Shown: positions 44,577 to 53,060, counted from the stretch's first letter. The stretch: DNA of 64,000 bases from Flavobacterium sp. Root935 (GCF_001429295.1 NZ_LMJL01000010.1:92708-156707); one strand, 5' to 3'. Notes: generated by a model from the sequence alone, not told the origin. Numbers and translations: made by a program.

Positions 44577-45671
44577 ATGCTTAAAAAAAACAAACCCCAA
44601 GTTCTATTTTTTATTCTTTTAAATTTATTTTTTACGCCTAATTTATTTTCTCAAAAAAGCATTTATGCAGGAATTGAAATCGGCCGCAGGGCTATAAAAG
44701 TTTCTGTTCTCGATGTAAGTAACATTAAAAAAGCCGATTATAAAATCCTTTCTTTCTGGACAGAAAGAATTCCTTTTGCCGATCATATTGCTGCTTCTGG
44801 CGAACTTACTCAAGATGACATCACTAAAACTAGTGTTATTGTTGTTGATCAATTAAAGAAAATAAGAGCCGAGTATAAAATTCATGAAGAAAACATTTTT
44901 ATTGTTGCTGCTCCAGTTTTTCAATCTGCACGAAATATTGATGTTTTAAAAAACAAAATCTTTTCTCTTAACAATAAAGAATTAGAAGTGCTGGATGCAA
45001 ACGAAGAAGCAAAAACTTTAGTTAAAGGTGCTATTCCTCCTGTTGATTATGCAAATGCTTTCCTTCTTGACATTGGAGCTCAAACTACTAAAGGCGGTTA
45101 CATTGATGAGCTTAAAGACAACAAACTAGAGTTTATTCCTTTAGCATTAGATTTTGGTACAATGACACTTACTGATGCTGTAGAAAAAACGGTTGTAAAT
45201 AAAAGTCAAGTAAATGATATGTCGACTTATCAAGAAAAATCTTTTGACTTTAACCCTATTCTACGTAAGAAGACAAAAGAAATGTTTGATGCAAATCCTC
45301 CTTTAGAAAAAAAGGATAAACTATATTTATCTGGTGGAGCTGTATGGGCATTTTCGACACTATATTATAACGAAAACGTTAAGGAACATTATATTACATT
45401 AAGTTTACAAGACGTAATTGATTACGATGCCGTTCTAAAGAATAACTTTAGCAAGTTTACAAACTTGGCAAAAACGAATAAAGAAGCTGCGAGAGTTTTA
45501 AGCACTTACGACCAAAAATACCTTATTTCTGCAAACAACATTCTAGTGACTTGTCTAGAAAGTATTCCAAATTTAGCAGCAAAGAAAATATACTTTGTAA
45601 AAGAAGGACAAGTAACTTGGCTGATCTCTTACATTGCAGATCGTTCTAAAAAGGTAAATACCAATTTCTAA
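44577..45671 (+). CDS. Exported Ppx/GppA-like ASKHA-fold protein
   Basis: The 364-residue product starts with a signal sequence (about 1-26, ending LFSQ). It then shows the ASKHA motifs of exopolyphosphatase/pppGpp phosphatases: phosphate-1 AGIEIGRRAIKVSV (31-44), ANEEAKTLVKGA (141-152), phosphate-2 LDIGAQTTKGGY (165-175) and LDFGTMTLTDAV (191-202). Canonical Ppx proteins are cytoplasmic. A signal peptide would place this one in the periplasm, where ATP and pppGpp are absent, so its substrate may be polyphosphate or it may be a binding protein. The Gly-rich phosphate-2 loop is altered (GAQTTK instead of GGGSTE). Confidence 0.7.
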   Translation: MLKKNKPQVLFFILLNLFFTPNLFSQKSIYAGIEIGRRAIKVSVLDVSNIKKADYKILSFWTERIPFADHIAASGELTQDDITKTSVIVVDQLKKIRAEYKIHEENIFIVAAPVFQSARNIDVLKNKIFSLNNKELEVLDANEEAKTLVKGAIPPVDYANAFLLDIGAQTTKGGYIDELKDNKLEFIPLALDFGTMTLTDAVEKTVVNKSQVNDMSTYQEKSFDFNPILRKKTKEMFDANPPLEKKDKLYLSGGAVWAFSTLYYNENVKEHYITLSLQDVIDYDAVLKNNFSKFTNLAKTNKEAARVLSTYDQKYLISANNILVTCLESIPNLAAKKIYFVKEGQVTWLISYIADRSKKVNTNF

Positions 45672-45690
45672 AAAGTATCTTCACTTATAC

Positions 45691-45721
45691 AAAAGCTTCA
45701 GAGAAATCTGGAGCTTTTTTT
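45691..45721. terminator. Terminator between the ASKHA gene and the convergent small gene
   Basis: AAAAGCTTCAGA / TCTGGAGCTTTT with a GAAA loop and a T-run. It is a near copy of the one after tRNA-fMet. Confidence 0.82.
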
Positions 45722-46034
45722 ATTCGATTTTATTATTCGATTCCTTAACCAGCATTTCATTAATTACATCTAATAGTTCCATTTCATCCGTTGGAAACAA
45801 ATGAAGCGCTTGTTCTAAAACCAATCCTACGTCAATAGAAGAATTTTTATTATCTGGTTCAAGCGCCATAATACATAATTTGAGCATACTAGTAATAACA
45901 CAGCCAAGTTCAGAATAATTCAGTATTTTTATTGCAGCAGTATTAGTCTTTTCAGAAACAGGTTTTAAAGTATTTAAATATTGGACTGATAACCTTTTAA
46001 TGTATTCTAAATTTTTTATTTCTGCCGTTTTCAT
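45720..46034 (-). CDS. Hypothetical protein, 104 residues
   Basis: The product has no signal peptide and is predicted by eye to be mainly helical, with SELGCVITSMLKLCIMALEP and LEQALHLFPTDEMELLDVINE. It is preceded by a -7 box TATATTTG on the minus strand (46066-46059), supporting a real gene. No family is recognised. It lies next to a cluster of small HTH genes. Confidence 0.6.
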   Translation of the reverse strand: MKTAEIKNLEYIKRLSVQYLNTLKPVSEKTNTAAIKILNYSELGCVITSMLKLCIMALEPDNKNSSIDVGLVLEQALHLFPTDEMELLDVINEMLVKESNNKIE

Positions 46035-46058
46035 TTACAATCTATTTTTTTAATTCAG

Positions 46059-46066
46059 CAAATATA
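46059..46066 (-). promoter_or_regulatory. -7 promoter box TATATTTG
   Basis: This exact TAnnTTTG match on the minus strand lies 25 bases before the hypothetical gene start at 46034. Confidence 0.6.
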
Positions 46067-46152
46067 TAAAAAAACAGACATATTTGACTGGATTTATATA
46101 TTCCTGTTTTTTCGGCTACTTACTTATAATTTTCAAAATATAAAACAAGGAA

Positions 46153-46380
46153 ATGAGAAAAACCGAAGTACCTGAATCTGTAAAGATTGTTGGAAAAAAC
46201 ATTAAAGATATTATTAAAGAAAAGAGTCTTAAAGTACGACATGTCGCTCATGATTCAGATCTAGATATTGAAGCATTAAGAAGATATATGCTAGGCAAAC
46301 AAATTATGGGTATTGATAAACTAATACGAATTAGTAAAGCTTTGAATGTTGAAATATCCGAGCTCTTTCGAGAACTATAA
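46153..46380 (+). CDS. XRE-type helix-turn-helix protein
   Basis: The 75-residue protein is one Cro/C1-type HTH: GKNIKDIIKEKSLKVRHVAHD, then IEALRRYMLGKQIMGIDKLIRISKALNVEISELF. It has no effector domain. It starts after a purine-rich AACAAGGAA. It is followed within 40 bases by the tail of a second XRE domain (46421-46528), so several small HTH genes may have stood here. Regulatory targets are unknown. Confidence 0.8.
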   Translation: MRKTEVPESVKIVGKNIKDIIKEKSLKVRHVAHDSDLDIEALRRYMLGKQIMGIDKLIRISKALNVEISELFREL

Positions 46381-46420
46381 TTATTTAAAACGATTTATTT
46401 TTAAATATACTATGTAATAA

Positions 46421-46528
46421 AAGCTGGAAAATAAATTCAGAAAAATAAATGCCAATGCAACACTATCTACTTTAGAAAAAGTATGTGAAGCATTGGAAAT
46501 AGGTTTTATTGAATTATTTAGTTTTTAA
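46421..46528 (+). pseudogene. C-terminal remnant of an XRE HTH gene
   Basis: The frame is open from a stop at 46418 to TAA 46526-46528 and translates to KLENKFRKINANATLSTLEK and on to VCEALEIGFIELFSF. That is the last helices of a Cro/C1-type HTH (compare IRISKALNVEISELF in the intact gene just upstream). No start codon or N-terminal helix-turn-helix remains, so it is a truncated copy. Confidence 0.65.
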
Positions 46529-46579
46529 ATTTAAATAATTCAATAAAGCAATTAAAAGTAAAGTTGTTTTAATAGTATA

Positions 46580-46825
46580 TCAAGCAGCTTTTTTTACCCT
46601 GCGTTTTTTCTTCTCTAAAAGTTGGAGATTGTTTTCGGCACAAAGAATTTTTTCTGTTGTACCATTTTTTTGAATTTCAATCAAATAATGAAAATCTCTT
46701 TCTTTTGAAGCAGATCTTATTATAAGTCCTTTTTTAAAATCCATTTTTCTTTCGATCACTGTTCCCTTATAAGATATTCCACTCAATGCAGTGTAGGTTA
46801 CATCTTGTCCTTGTATAAATTTCAT
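46580..46825 (-). CDS. Hypothetical protein, 81 residues
   Basis: The small basic protein begins MKFIQGQDVTYTALSGISYK, continues with beta-strand-like segments (GLIIRSASKE, HYLIEIQKNGTTEKIL), and ends in the Lys/Arg stretch EKKKRRVKKAA. The start resembles a small SH3-like beta-barrel that might bind nucleic acid. This is a guess from composition. No family is recognised. Confidence 0.5.
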   Translation of the reverse strand: MKFIQGQDVTYTALSGISYKGTVIERKMDFKKGLIIRSASKERDFHYLIEIQKNGTTEKILCAENNLQLLEKKKRRVKKAA

Positions 46826-47113
46826 CGTTTTAGCTATTCGGTTTATTATTCGCTAATACTAGTAAAAATCAATCATTAAGGGGGTTTGATTAATTTTTAT
46901 ACTGTTGCGCAATATAAAGACATTGAAAAAACTGCAGCTGCGTATTTATACCTGTTTTCGGATTATGAATGTTAATTTTTCAGAATAGATATTTACTTAT
47001 CTGCTCAAAAATTGATACAATTTAGAACAGCTATTTTCGAGTCATTTTTGAGTCAAATGAGTAGTTTTGAAGGTGATAAATTTCATTTCAAACAACAAAT
47101 AAACAAGATCAAA

Positions 47114-48373
47114 ATGGTACATGAAAGAGTAATGGAGAAATTGGCGATCTTAGCAGATGCAGCCAAATATGATGTTTCTTGTTCTTCGGGTCAGAGCAAT
47201 CGCAAGAATAAAAACAAAGGATTAGGAGACGCTTCTGCAAATGGAATCTGCCATGCTTTTACCGAAGACGGCCGCTGTGTGGCTCTGCTTAAAATTTTAT
47301 TGACCAACCATTGCATTTTTGATTGTGCTTATTGTGTCAGCCGAAAAAGTAATGATATAAAACGAGCTGCCTTTACGGTTCAAGAAGTTGTCGATCTTAC
47401 AATTGGTTTTTATCGAAGAAATTATATCGAAGGATTATTCCTGAGTTCGGGTATTTTTGATAATCCCGATTATACAATGGAACGTCTGGTTAGAATAGCC
47501 AAGAAATTACGTCTGGAAGAAAATTTTAACGGATATATTCATCTAAAAGCTATTCCAGGCGCCAGTGACGAATTACTAAAAGAGGCTGGACTTTATGCCG
47601 ATCGTTTGAGCGTAAATGTAGAAATGCCGACTGAACAAAGTTTGAAACTGCTTGCGCCAGATAAAAATCACATCGATGTAATTAAACCGATGGAATATCT
47701 TAAAAATGAAATTGTCGGCTACAAAGAAGAGAAAAAATTAAACTATAAAGCACCGCTTTTTGCGCCCGCAGGACAAAGTACGCAAATGGTTATTGGCGCC
47801 ACAAAAGAAAATGATCTCGAAATTTTAGGCATGGCCAATTATTTCTACGAAAAAATGAATATGCGCCGCGTTTACTATTCTGGATATGTACCCATAAGCT
47901 ACGACAATCGACTTCCTGCAATTGGCACACCAGTACCTATGATTCGGGAAAATCGTTTGTATCAAGCCGATTGGTTAATTCGCTATTACGGATTTAATGT
48001 AAATGAAATTGTTGGTTTCGATCAGCCAAATCTGGATCTCGATATCGATCCGAAATTGGGCTGGGCTTTACGAAATCTAGATCAATTTCCTGTTGATATT
48101 AATACCGCAGATTTAGAATTAATTCAGCGTATTCCAGGAATAGGATTTTTGAGCGCTAAGAAAATTGTTGCCGCCCGACAGTTTAAAAAACTCCAGCCGC
48201 AAGATTTAAAAAAATTAGGAATTGCTTATAATCGCTCTAAATTTTTTCTAGCATTTGCATCTCCTTTTTACCTGCAGAAAGATTTGACTTCTGTTCAAAT
48301 AAAAAGTCAGATTTTAAATTTACAAAACAGTAAATACCAAAATAATTTTTCAAACCAGCTGGCTTTATTTTAA
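47114..48373 (+). CDS. Putative DNA modification/repair radical SAM protein
   Basis: The product matches the radical SAM family found linked to uracil-DNA glycosylase-type genes (TIGR03916). Counted from ATG 47114 (MVHERVMEKLAILADAAKYDVS), it has 419 residues. The Cx3Cx2C cluster motif is C67-IFD-C71-AY-C74, within TNHCIFDCAYCVSR. The C-terminus carries a helix-hairpin-helix (INTADLELIQRIPGIGFLSA), a DNA-binding element. It probably acts on nucleic acid; the reaction is unknown. Upstream in-frame starts (TTG 47012, ATG 47057) are possible, but family proteins start near this Met. The partner gene starts 5 bases downstream, an evident operon. Confidence 0.88.
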   Translation: MVHERVMEKLAILADAAKYDVSCSSGQSNRKNKNKGLGDASANGICHAFTEDGRCVALLKILLTNHCIFDCAYCVSRKSNDIKRAAFTVQEVVDLTIGFYRRNYIEGLFLSSGIFDNPDYTMERLVRIAKKLRLEENFNGYIHLKAIPGASDELLKEAGLYADRLSVNVEMPTEQSLKLLAPDKNHIDVIKPMEYLKNEIVGYKEEKKLNYKAPLFAPAGQSTQMVIGATKENDLEILGMANYFYEKMNMRRVYYSGYVPISYDNRLPAIGTPVPMIRENRLYQADWLIRYYGFNVNEIVGFDQPNLDLDIDPKLGWALRNLDQFPVDINTADLELIQRIPGIGFLSAKKIVAARQFKKLQPQDLKKLGIAYNRSKFFLAFASPFYLQKDLTSVQIKSQILNLQNSKYQNNFSNQLALF

Positions 48374-48378
48374 TTAAA

Positions 48379-49161
48379 ATGACACAGGTAATTTATGACG
48401 GAAGTTATGAAGGCTGGCTTACAGCTGTTTTTGAAATTTATGAATATAAGCTCGAAGATGTAATTTTTGCTAAAAAAGAAGTTTCGAATGCTTTACTTTT
48501 TTCAAATACTCATTTTGTAACGACAGATAACAATAAAGCTAATCGAGTTTTAAATGGTCTACAAAAAAAACTTTCTGCCAGTGGATTTACGAACCTTTAT
48601 TATGCTTTTTTATCAGAACTGAATCAGATTGACGAAACCTTATTTCGATTTGTGCAATATGTGTTTTCAAGTTCACAAAACATCGAACAAGATTTTAGCA
48701 ATAATGATGTTTTAAATGTTAGAAAAGCAACACATTTAACCGGCAAAGAAAGTCATAGAATGAAAGCTTTTGTTCGTTTTAAACTAACTAAAGATGAATT
48801 ATATTATGCAATTGTCGAACCCGACTGCAATGTTTTGCCGATTATAGAAAATCATTTTAGAAACCGTTACGCAGACCAGCGCTGGCTTATTTATGATGCA
48901 AAACGTAAATATGGCATTTATTATGACCTGGAAAATGTCTCAACTGTCGAATTAACGTTTGATTCGAAAATTTCTTCATCCCAATTTTTAGCTGAAATAG
49001 CCGATGAGGATGAAGAATTTTTTCAAAATTTATGGCGCAATTATTTCACAAGCGTTAACATTGAATCGAGAAAGAACACGAAACTTCATATCAAACATAT
49101 GCCCAAGAGATATTGGAAGAATTTGATAGAGAAAATTCCAGATCTTAAAAATAAGCGTTAA
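48379..49161 (+). CDS. DUF4130 DNA-metabolism protein, partner of the radical SAM protein
   Basis: The 260-residue protein begins VIYDGSYEGWLTAVFEIYEY and later has LTGKESHRMKAFVRFKLTKD, NHFRNRYADQRWLIYDAKRKYGIYY and ends in a basic segment. This fits the TIGR03915/DUF4130 family, whose genes accompany the radical SAM protein upstream and in other lineages are fused to uracil-DNA glycosylase domains. No glycosylase domain is attached here. A role in a DNA repair or base-modification pathway is inferred from that linkage. Confidence 0.88.
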   Translation: MTQVIYDGSYEGWLTAVFEIYEYKLEDVIFAKKEVSNALLFSNTHFVTTDNNKANRVLNGLQKKLSASGFTNLYYAFLSELNQIDETLFRFVQYVFSSSQNIEQDFSNNDVLNVRKATHLTGKESHRMKAFVRFKLTKDELYYAIVEPDCNVLPIIENHFRNRYADQRWLIYDAKRKYGIYYDLENVSTVELTFDSKISSSQFLAEIADEDEEFFQNLWRNYFTSVNIESRKNTKLHIKHMPKRYWKNLIEKIPDLKNKR

Positions 49162-49167
49162 ACACTC

Positions 49168-50634
49168 TTATTTACTATTCTTAAGCGCATCCAGCAATTC
49201 GGCCAAATTAACTACACCATAAGTAGAACAATAATCTGATACTGCATAAGGTAGTATTAAACTATCGTTATGAATAATGGCACCGCAGGAATATACCACA
49301 TTTGGCACATATCCCTCACGCTCATCTTCTAATGGAGAAAGCAATGGTTCTGTAAGTCTTCCTATTTCTTTAGACGGATCGTCAAGATCAAACAATGAAG
49401 CACCAATGCAATAACGTCTCATTGTACCTACGCCATGCGTAATTACAAGCCAGCCTTCTTCTGTCCACAACGGCGAACCGCAATTTCCAATCTGAGTCAA
49501 TTCCCACGTATAACGAGGTTCCTGCAAAAGAATTGGCGTATTCCATTGTGTTGCACGATCAGAATACATGATATAATTATTTACACCATCTATTCTGGCA
49601 AGCATGGCATATTTACCTTTTATTTTTCTCGGAAACAGAGCTAAATTTTTATTCTGAGCGCCAACACCATGAAGAGGCATGACTCTAAAACTGTAAAAAT
49701 CTTCGGTCGAAATAAGTTTCGGCAATATTGTATGTCCGTTATAAGCGGTATAAGTTGCCATTACACGAACAGAATCATCATCGTCTACAAAACGTACAAA
49801 ACGAGCATCTTCTATTCCTCGGCTTTCAGAATCAGAAATTGGAAAAATTACACGTTCTGTAATATCAGAATCGTGCTTGAATTGTATGTCGTAAAACGAA
49901 TTCGCCAGCCACAATATTTCCTGTAATGCTGTTTTTCGCTCTTCACGAATTATAGGATCACTCAAAGCTGTGTTTAGCATATTTTTGAGAATCGCAAATT
50001 CAAATTCATCTGGGAGGTCCTGCATAATCTGGGTAATATATTTATCCGTCGTATGCATTTCTGTCAATTTCGTTAAAAATCTTTCCTTATTAAATAAAGT
50101 CTTATGTTCGATTTCGGCTTTATCAATATGGTTTCCAATTTTCATAATATGGAGATTATTGTCTCTGTCTAAGATTCCTCTCCTAAAAACAATAGACGAA
50201 ATATGACCTTCGCCAGTTGCACGAAAAGAAATAACGACACGTTTTTCACCTGCTTCCAAACCTGTTTGGTCAAAATCTTCTACAATTGAAGGATTGAAAA
50301 TTGCAGCAGATTCAATTGCATATTCCATTGTGCAATATGATCCAATAAGCATTTTTCGATCAAGAGACATTGCCTCATAGTCAATTTTCATTTCTTCAAT
50401 AATAGGTCTTATTCGTTCGCAATGTCTAAAGAAAACTGCAGAGATGTTTCTATGACGTCTCGCAAATTCTCGCAGTGTTTGTTCTAAAGTTTGTAAAACT
50501 TGTTTTTCGTCCAACATCATTATCCGAAGTACCATCTGTTGGGTTCGTTCGTAACCGTTCATAAAATATCGGGCGACAACTCTTCTCGAATCTGGTGTAA
50601 ATTTTATATTTTTTCGGACTACTGATACTCGCAT
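49168..50634 (-). CDS. GH130-family glycoside phosphorylase
   Basis: The 488-residue protein has the five-bladed propeller of GH130 enzymes, which reversibly phosphorolyse beta-mannosides. Visible blocks are FPISDSESRGIEDARFVRF, the catalytic-region MATYTAYNG, KGKYAMLARIDG, GNCGSPLWTEEGWLVITHGVG and PYAVSDYCSTYGVVNL. An N-terminal helical region of about 180 residues precedes the propeller, as in the longer GH130 subgroups. No signal peptide is present, so it is cytoplasmic. No other mannan genes are adjacent. Substrate chain length is not predictable here. Confidence 0.88.
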   Translation of the reverse strand: MRVSVVRKNIKFTPDSRRVVARYFMNGYERTQQMVLRIMMLDEKQVLQTLEQTLREFARRHRNISAVFFRHCERIRPIIEEMKIDYEAMSLDRKMLIGSYCTMEYAIESAAIFNPSIVEDFDQTGLEAGEKRVVISFRATGEGHISSIVFRRGILDRDNNLHIMKIGNHIDKAEIEHKTLFNKERFLTKLTEMHTTDKYITQIMQDLPDEFEFAILKNMLNTALSDPIIREERKTALQEILWLANSFYDIQFKHDSDITERVIFPISDSESRGIEDARFVRFVDDDDSVRVMATYTAYNGHTILPKLISTEDFYSFRVMPLHGVGAQNKNLALFPRKIKGKYAMLARIDGVNNYIMYSDRATQWNTPILLQEPRYTWELTQIGNCGSPLWTEEGWLVITHGVGTMRRYCIGASLFDLDDPSKEIGRLTEPLLSPLEDEREGYVPNVVYSCGAIIHNDSLILPYAVSDYCSTYGVVNLAELLDALKNSK

Positions 50635-50801
50635 AAGTTTATTTTTGGTTAAAGTAAATCTTTCTTAATACATAACAAGTTAATAATTTTGTTAAAGAAA
50701 AACGATTAAATTTTTATTAAACTTTTCTATTTCTGTTATGCGTCGTTAAAAATGTTAAAGGAAAATAAGGAATTAAATCGCCGGTGATCAAAACTTTTTT
50801 C

Positions 50802-50809
50802 TATTTTCG
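50802..50809 (+). promoter_or_regulatory. Variant -7 box TATTTTCG
   Basis: This TAnnTTCG variant lies 30 bases before the HTH-membrane gene. Confidence 0.45.
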
Positions 50810-50838
50810 TCAGCAAACTTCCAAAGCAATTTATAAGA

Positions 50839-51378
50839 ATGAAGAATAAAGTCAAAATTTTGAGAGAGGAAAAAAACATGACTCAAAATGAACTTGCCGA
50901 AAAATCCGGACTTTCATTGCGAACTATTCAGAGAATTGAAGCAGGAAATATTCTTAAAGGATTTACTTTAAAAACAATTGCGCAGTCTTTAGAAACTGAA
51001 CCCGAAAATCTAATTTCTACAAAAGAAAATAGCGAAATTGAAAGGGCCAAATTAATTAATCTTTCTGCTTTAAGCGGATTTATTATACCATTCGGAAGTA
51101 TTATTTTCCCTTTAATTTTAACTTACAAAACCAAAGACTTTAAAAACAGAGAACTTGGAAAACAAATCATCTCCATTCAAATCTTTCTGAGTCTTATACT
51201 TTCGTTTTTAATGATCTTGAGTCCGTTCATTCAAAAAGCATTTTCTATAGAATTTCCTCTTTTTCTGGTTCCGTTAATTGTAATTCTCTCCTTAAAATTA
51301 GTTGTTGTTATATTAAACGGAATTAGTTTAAACCAAAAACAAAGATTAGCTATTAAACTAAAACACAACTTCTTATAG
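50839..51378 (+). CDS. XRE HTH domain fused to a multi-helix membrane domain
   Basis: The 179-residue protein has a Cro/C1-type HTH at residues 1-60 (MTQNELAEKSGLSLRTIQRIE) and then three or four membrane helices. These are INLSALSGFIIPFGSIIFPLI, IISIQIFLSLILSFLMILSPF and FPLFLVPLIVILSLKLVVVI. The membrane part resembles DUF4870-like domains. It would be a membrane-bound transcription regulator. A membrane-anchored aspartic protease gene follows after 67 bases on the same strand. Confidence 0.82.
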   Translation: MKNKVKILREEKNMTQNELAEKSGLSLRTIQRIEAGNILKGFTLKTIAQSLETEPENLISTKENSEIERAKLINLSALSGFIIPFGSIIFPLILTYKTKDFKNRELGKQIISIQIFLSLILSFLMILSPFIQKAFSIEFPLFLVPLIVILSLKLVVVILNGISLNQKQRLAIKLKHNFL

Positions 51379-51445
51379 TTACAGTCATAAAACTGACGTA
51401 AAAATGTCGCCTAGTTTTTTCACTAAAATCGGAAACTAAATCCGA

Positions 51446-52405
51446 ATGTTGCAGAAAAAACAAACCATGAAATTATTTAAGAAAATTGCAATTATTAGTG
51501 TAACAATTATTGTTTTGTCATTATTGGGAGGATATCTTTACTTTCAAAAGAAATTTACACCACCAGAAAACTACCTGAATGTTTCTGGAACAGCAGAAAA
51601 TATTCCGACAAGATGGATTTCTACAAATGAAAACTCACATGCTGCTCTGCTTCTGCCGATTAAATTAAATGGAATTGATAAGACATTTTACATGCAGTTA
51701 GATTCAGGTTCGCCAATTACTGTTTTCTACAAAAATTCTTTAGAATCAATTTCCGAAAAATTTCCTAATCGAATTAAAATCGATAATGAAAAAAATAAAA
51801 TCTCAACAGGTTTTAAAATCGGAAATTTGAATGTTATTTCTTCTGATTTTGAAGTTTTAAATTATGGCAGTAAAATTGACTTTGACAATGCAAATGCCGA
51901 AAATATAATTGGAACAATTGGAACAGATTTATTAGAAAAAAGAATAAGTGTTTTAGATTTTAAGCATAACAAATGTTCTTTTATCGAAAAAATACAGGAA
52001 AATAATTTTATAGATTTTGAATTTAAAAAACGTAAAATCTTGATTCCTGCTAAGGTCGACAATGAAAATTTAAAATTATTATATGATTCTGGAACAAGCG
52101 CTTACGAATTGATTACCACAAAAGAAGCTTGGGAAAAGTACAAGTCCAAAACAAGCGCAATAAAAACTGAAAAAGGAAATTCTTGGGGAAATACTTTGGC
52201 TGTGTTCTCTGCTTCTGCCAATAAGAAAATACAATTTGGAAATGCATCCTTACCACTTTCAGAAGTTACTTATATTGAAGGTACATCAAAACTACAAAAC
52301 TTTTTAATGAAACAATCAGGCATGCAGGGAATGATTGGAAATAAGCTTTTCCTTAATCATACTTTAATTTTAGATTGCAAAAACGAAAAATTTAAGCTGG
52401 AATAA
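51446..52405 (+). CDS. Membrane-anchored bilobed aspartic protease-like protein
   Basis: The 319-residue product has one N-terminal membrane helix (about 14-33). Two similar lobes follow. Lobe 1 has the catalytic motif DSGS (Asp86) and the flap-closing block IGTIGTDLLEKRISVLD. Lobe 2 has DSGT (Asp214) and GMIGNKLFLNHTLILD. Two Asp-Ser/Thr-Gly motifs in tandem lobes give a pepsin-like two-lobe plan, whereas most bacterial relatives have one retropepsin lobe and dimerise. It probably faces the periplasm. ATG 51467 (MKLFKKIA) is an alternative start. Protease activity is inferred from motifs only. Confidence 0.7.
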   Translation: MLQKKQTMKLFKKIAIISVTIIVLSLLGGYLYFQKKFTPPENYLNVSGTAENIPTRWISTNENSHAALLLPIKLNGIDKTFYMQLDSGSPITVFYKNSLESISEKFPNRIKIDNEKNKISTGFKIGNLNVISSDFEVLNYGSKIDFDNANAENIIGTIGTDLLEKRISVLDFKHNKCSFIEKIQENNFIDFEFKKRKILIPAKVDNENLKLLYDSGTSAYELITTKEAWEKYKSKTSAIKTEKGNSWGNTLAVFSASANKKIQFGNASLPLSEVTYIEGTSKLQNFLMKQSGMQGMIGNKLFLNHTLILDCKNEKFKLE

Positions 52406-52432
52406 AAATAAAATTTATCCAATAAAATAATT

Positions 52433-52678
52433 TTAAGAATTGATTTCGATAATTTCTTTGACGTTCTCGATAAAAGCTTCGGTATCTTTAATTTCTTGTT
52501 TGATCGTTGAATGATGATCTGATAAATTGTATTGTTCTATCATATCTTTTTTCATATATTTTATCACCGATTCAAGACTTCGAGTATCGTTTTGATTTGC
52601 TTTTTTTAATTCACGATGTTTACTTTCGAGATATTTTAGTGTTTCGTTTAATCTTTGAACGTTTAATTTTCCTGTCAT
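52433..52678 (-). CDS. Hypothetical helical protein, 81 residues
   Basis: The small protein is highly charged and heptad-like throughout (LNETLKYLESKHRELKKANQ, IKQEIKDTEAFIENVKEII), consistent with a coiled coil. There is no signal or membrane segment and no recognised family. It is convergent with the aspartic protease gene. Confidence 0.55.
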   Translation of the reverse strand: MTGKLNVQRLNETLKYLESKHRELKKANQNDTRSLESVIKYMKKDMIEQYNLSDHHSTIKQEIKDTEAFIENVKEIIEINS

Positions 52679-52924
52679 TGTATTCCTTAAATTATTAAAA
52701 AATAACAGCTAGAAATGTGGCAAAACTCAATATGCCCCAAAAACTAATACCATTCGAATTTACCTCACTCCTAGCCATTATCTTCTCACACTTACGTTCA
52801 AATTGACCATTTGGTTTGAGAATGACCTAGTTTTTTTATCAATTTAAAATTAAAGGCAAATAATTTATTGGCTTACAATAATTTAGAATCAAAAAATATT
52901 TTTGCAATTCTAAAATCCAAAAGA

Positions 52925-52990
52925 ATGAATGTGATTACAAAGTATTTTTCCAAGCAAAAACACAACAATCAGAACATCAAAACATTATAA
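52925..52990 (+). CDS. Possible 21-residue ORF behind a promoter box
   Basis: It encodes MNVITKYFSKQKHNNQNIKT plus Leu, rich in Lys, Asn and Gln. It starts about 14 bases after the transcription start predicted from TATTTTTG at 52897-52904. No family, no signal peptide and no hairpin after it. It may be a small RNA start or a chance frame. Confidence 0.25.
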   Translation: MNVITKYFSKQKHNNQNIKTL

Positions 52991-53052
52991 AAAACCATCC
53001 AAAATTGTGAATATCTATTTCAAGTTTTAACTATTTATTTTAATGTAAAATT

Positions 53053-53060
53053 TATCTTTG
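53053..53060 (+). promoter_or_regulatory. -7 promoter box TATCTTTG for the DUF4494 gene
   Basis: This is an exact TAnnTTTG match 25 bases before the start codon. Confidence 0.65.
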
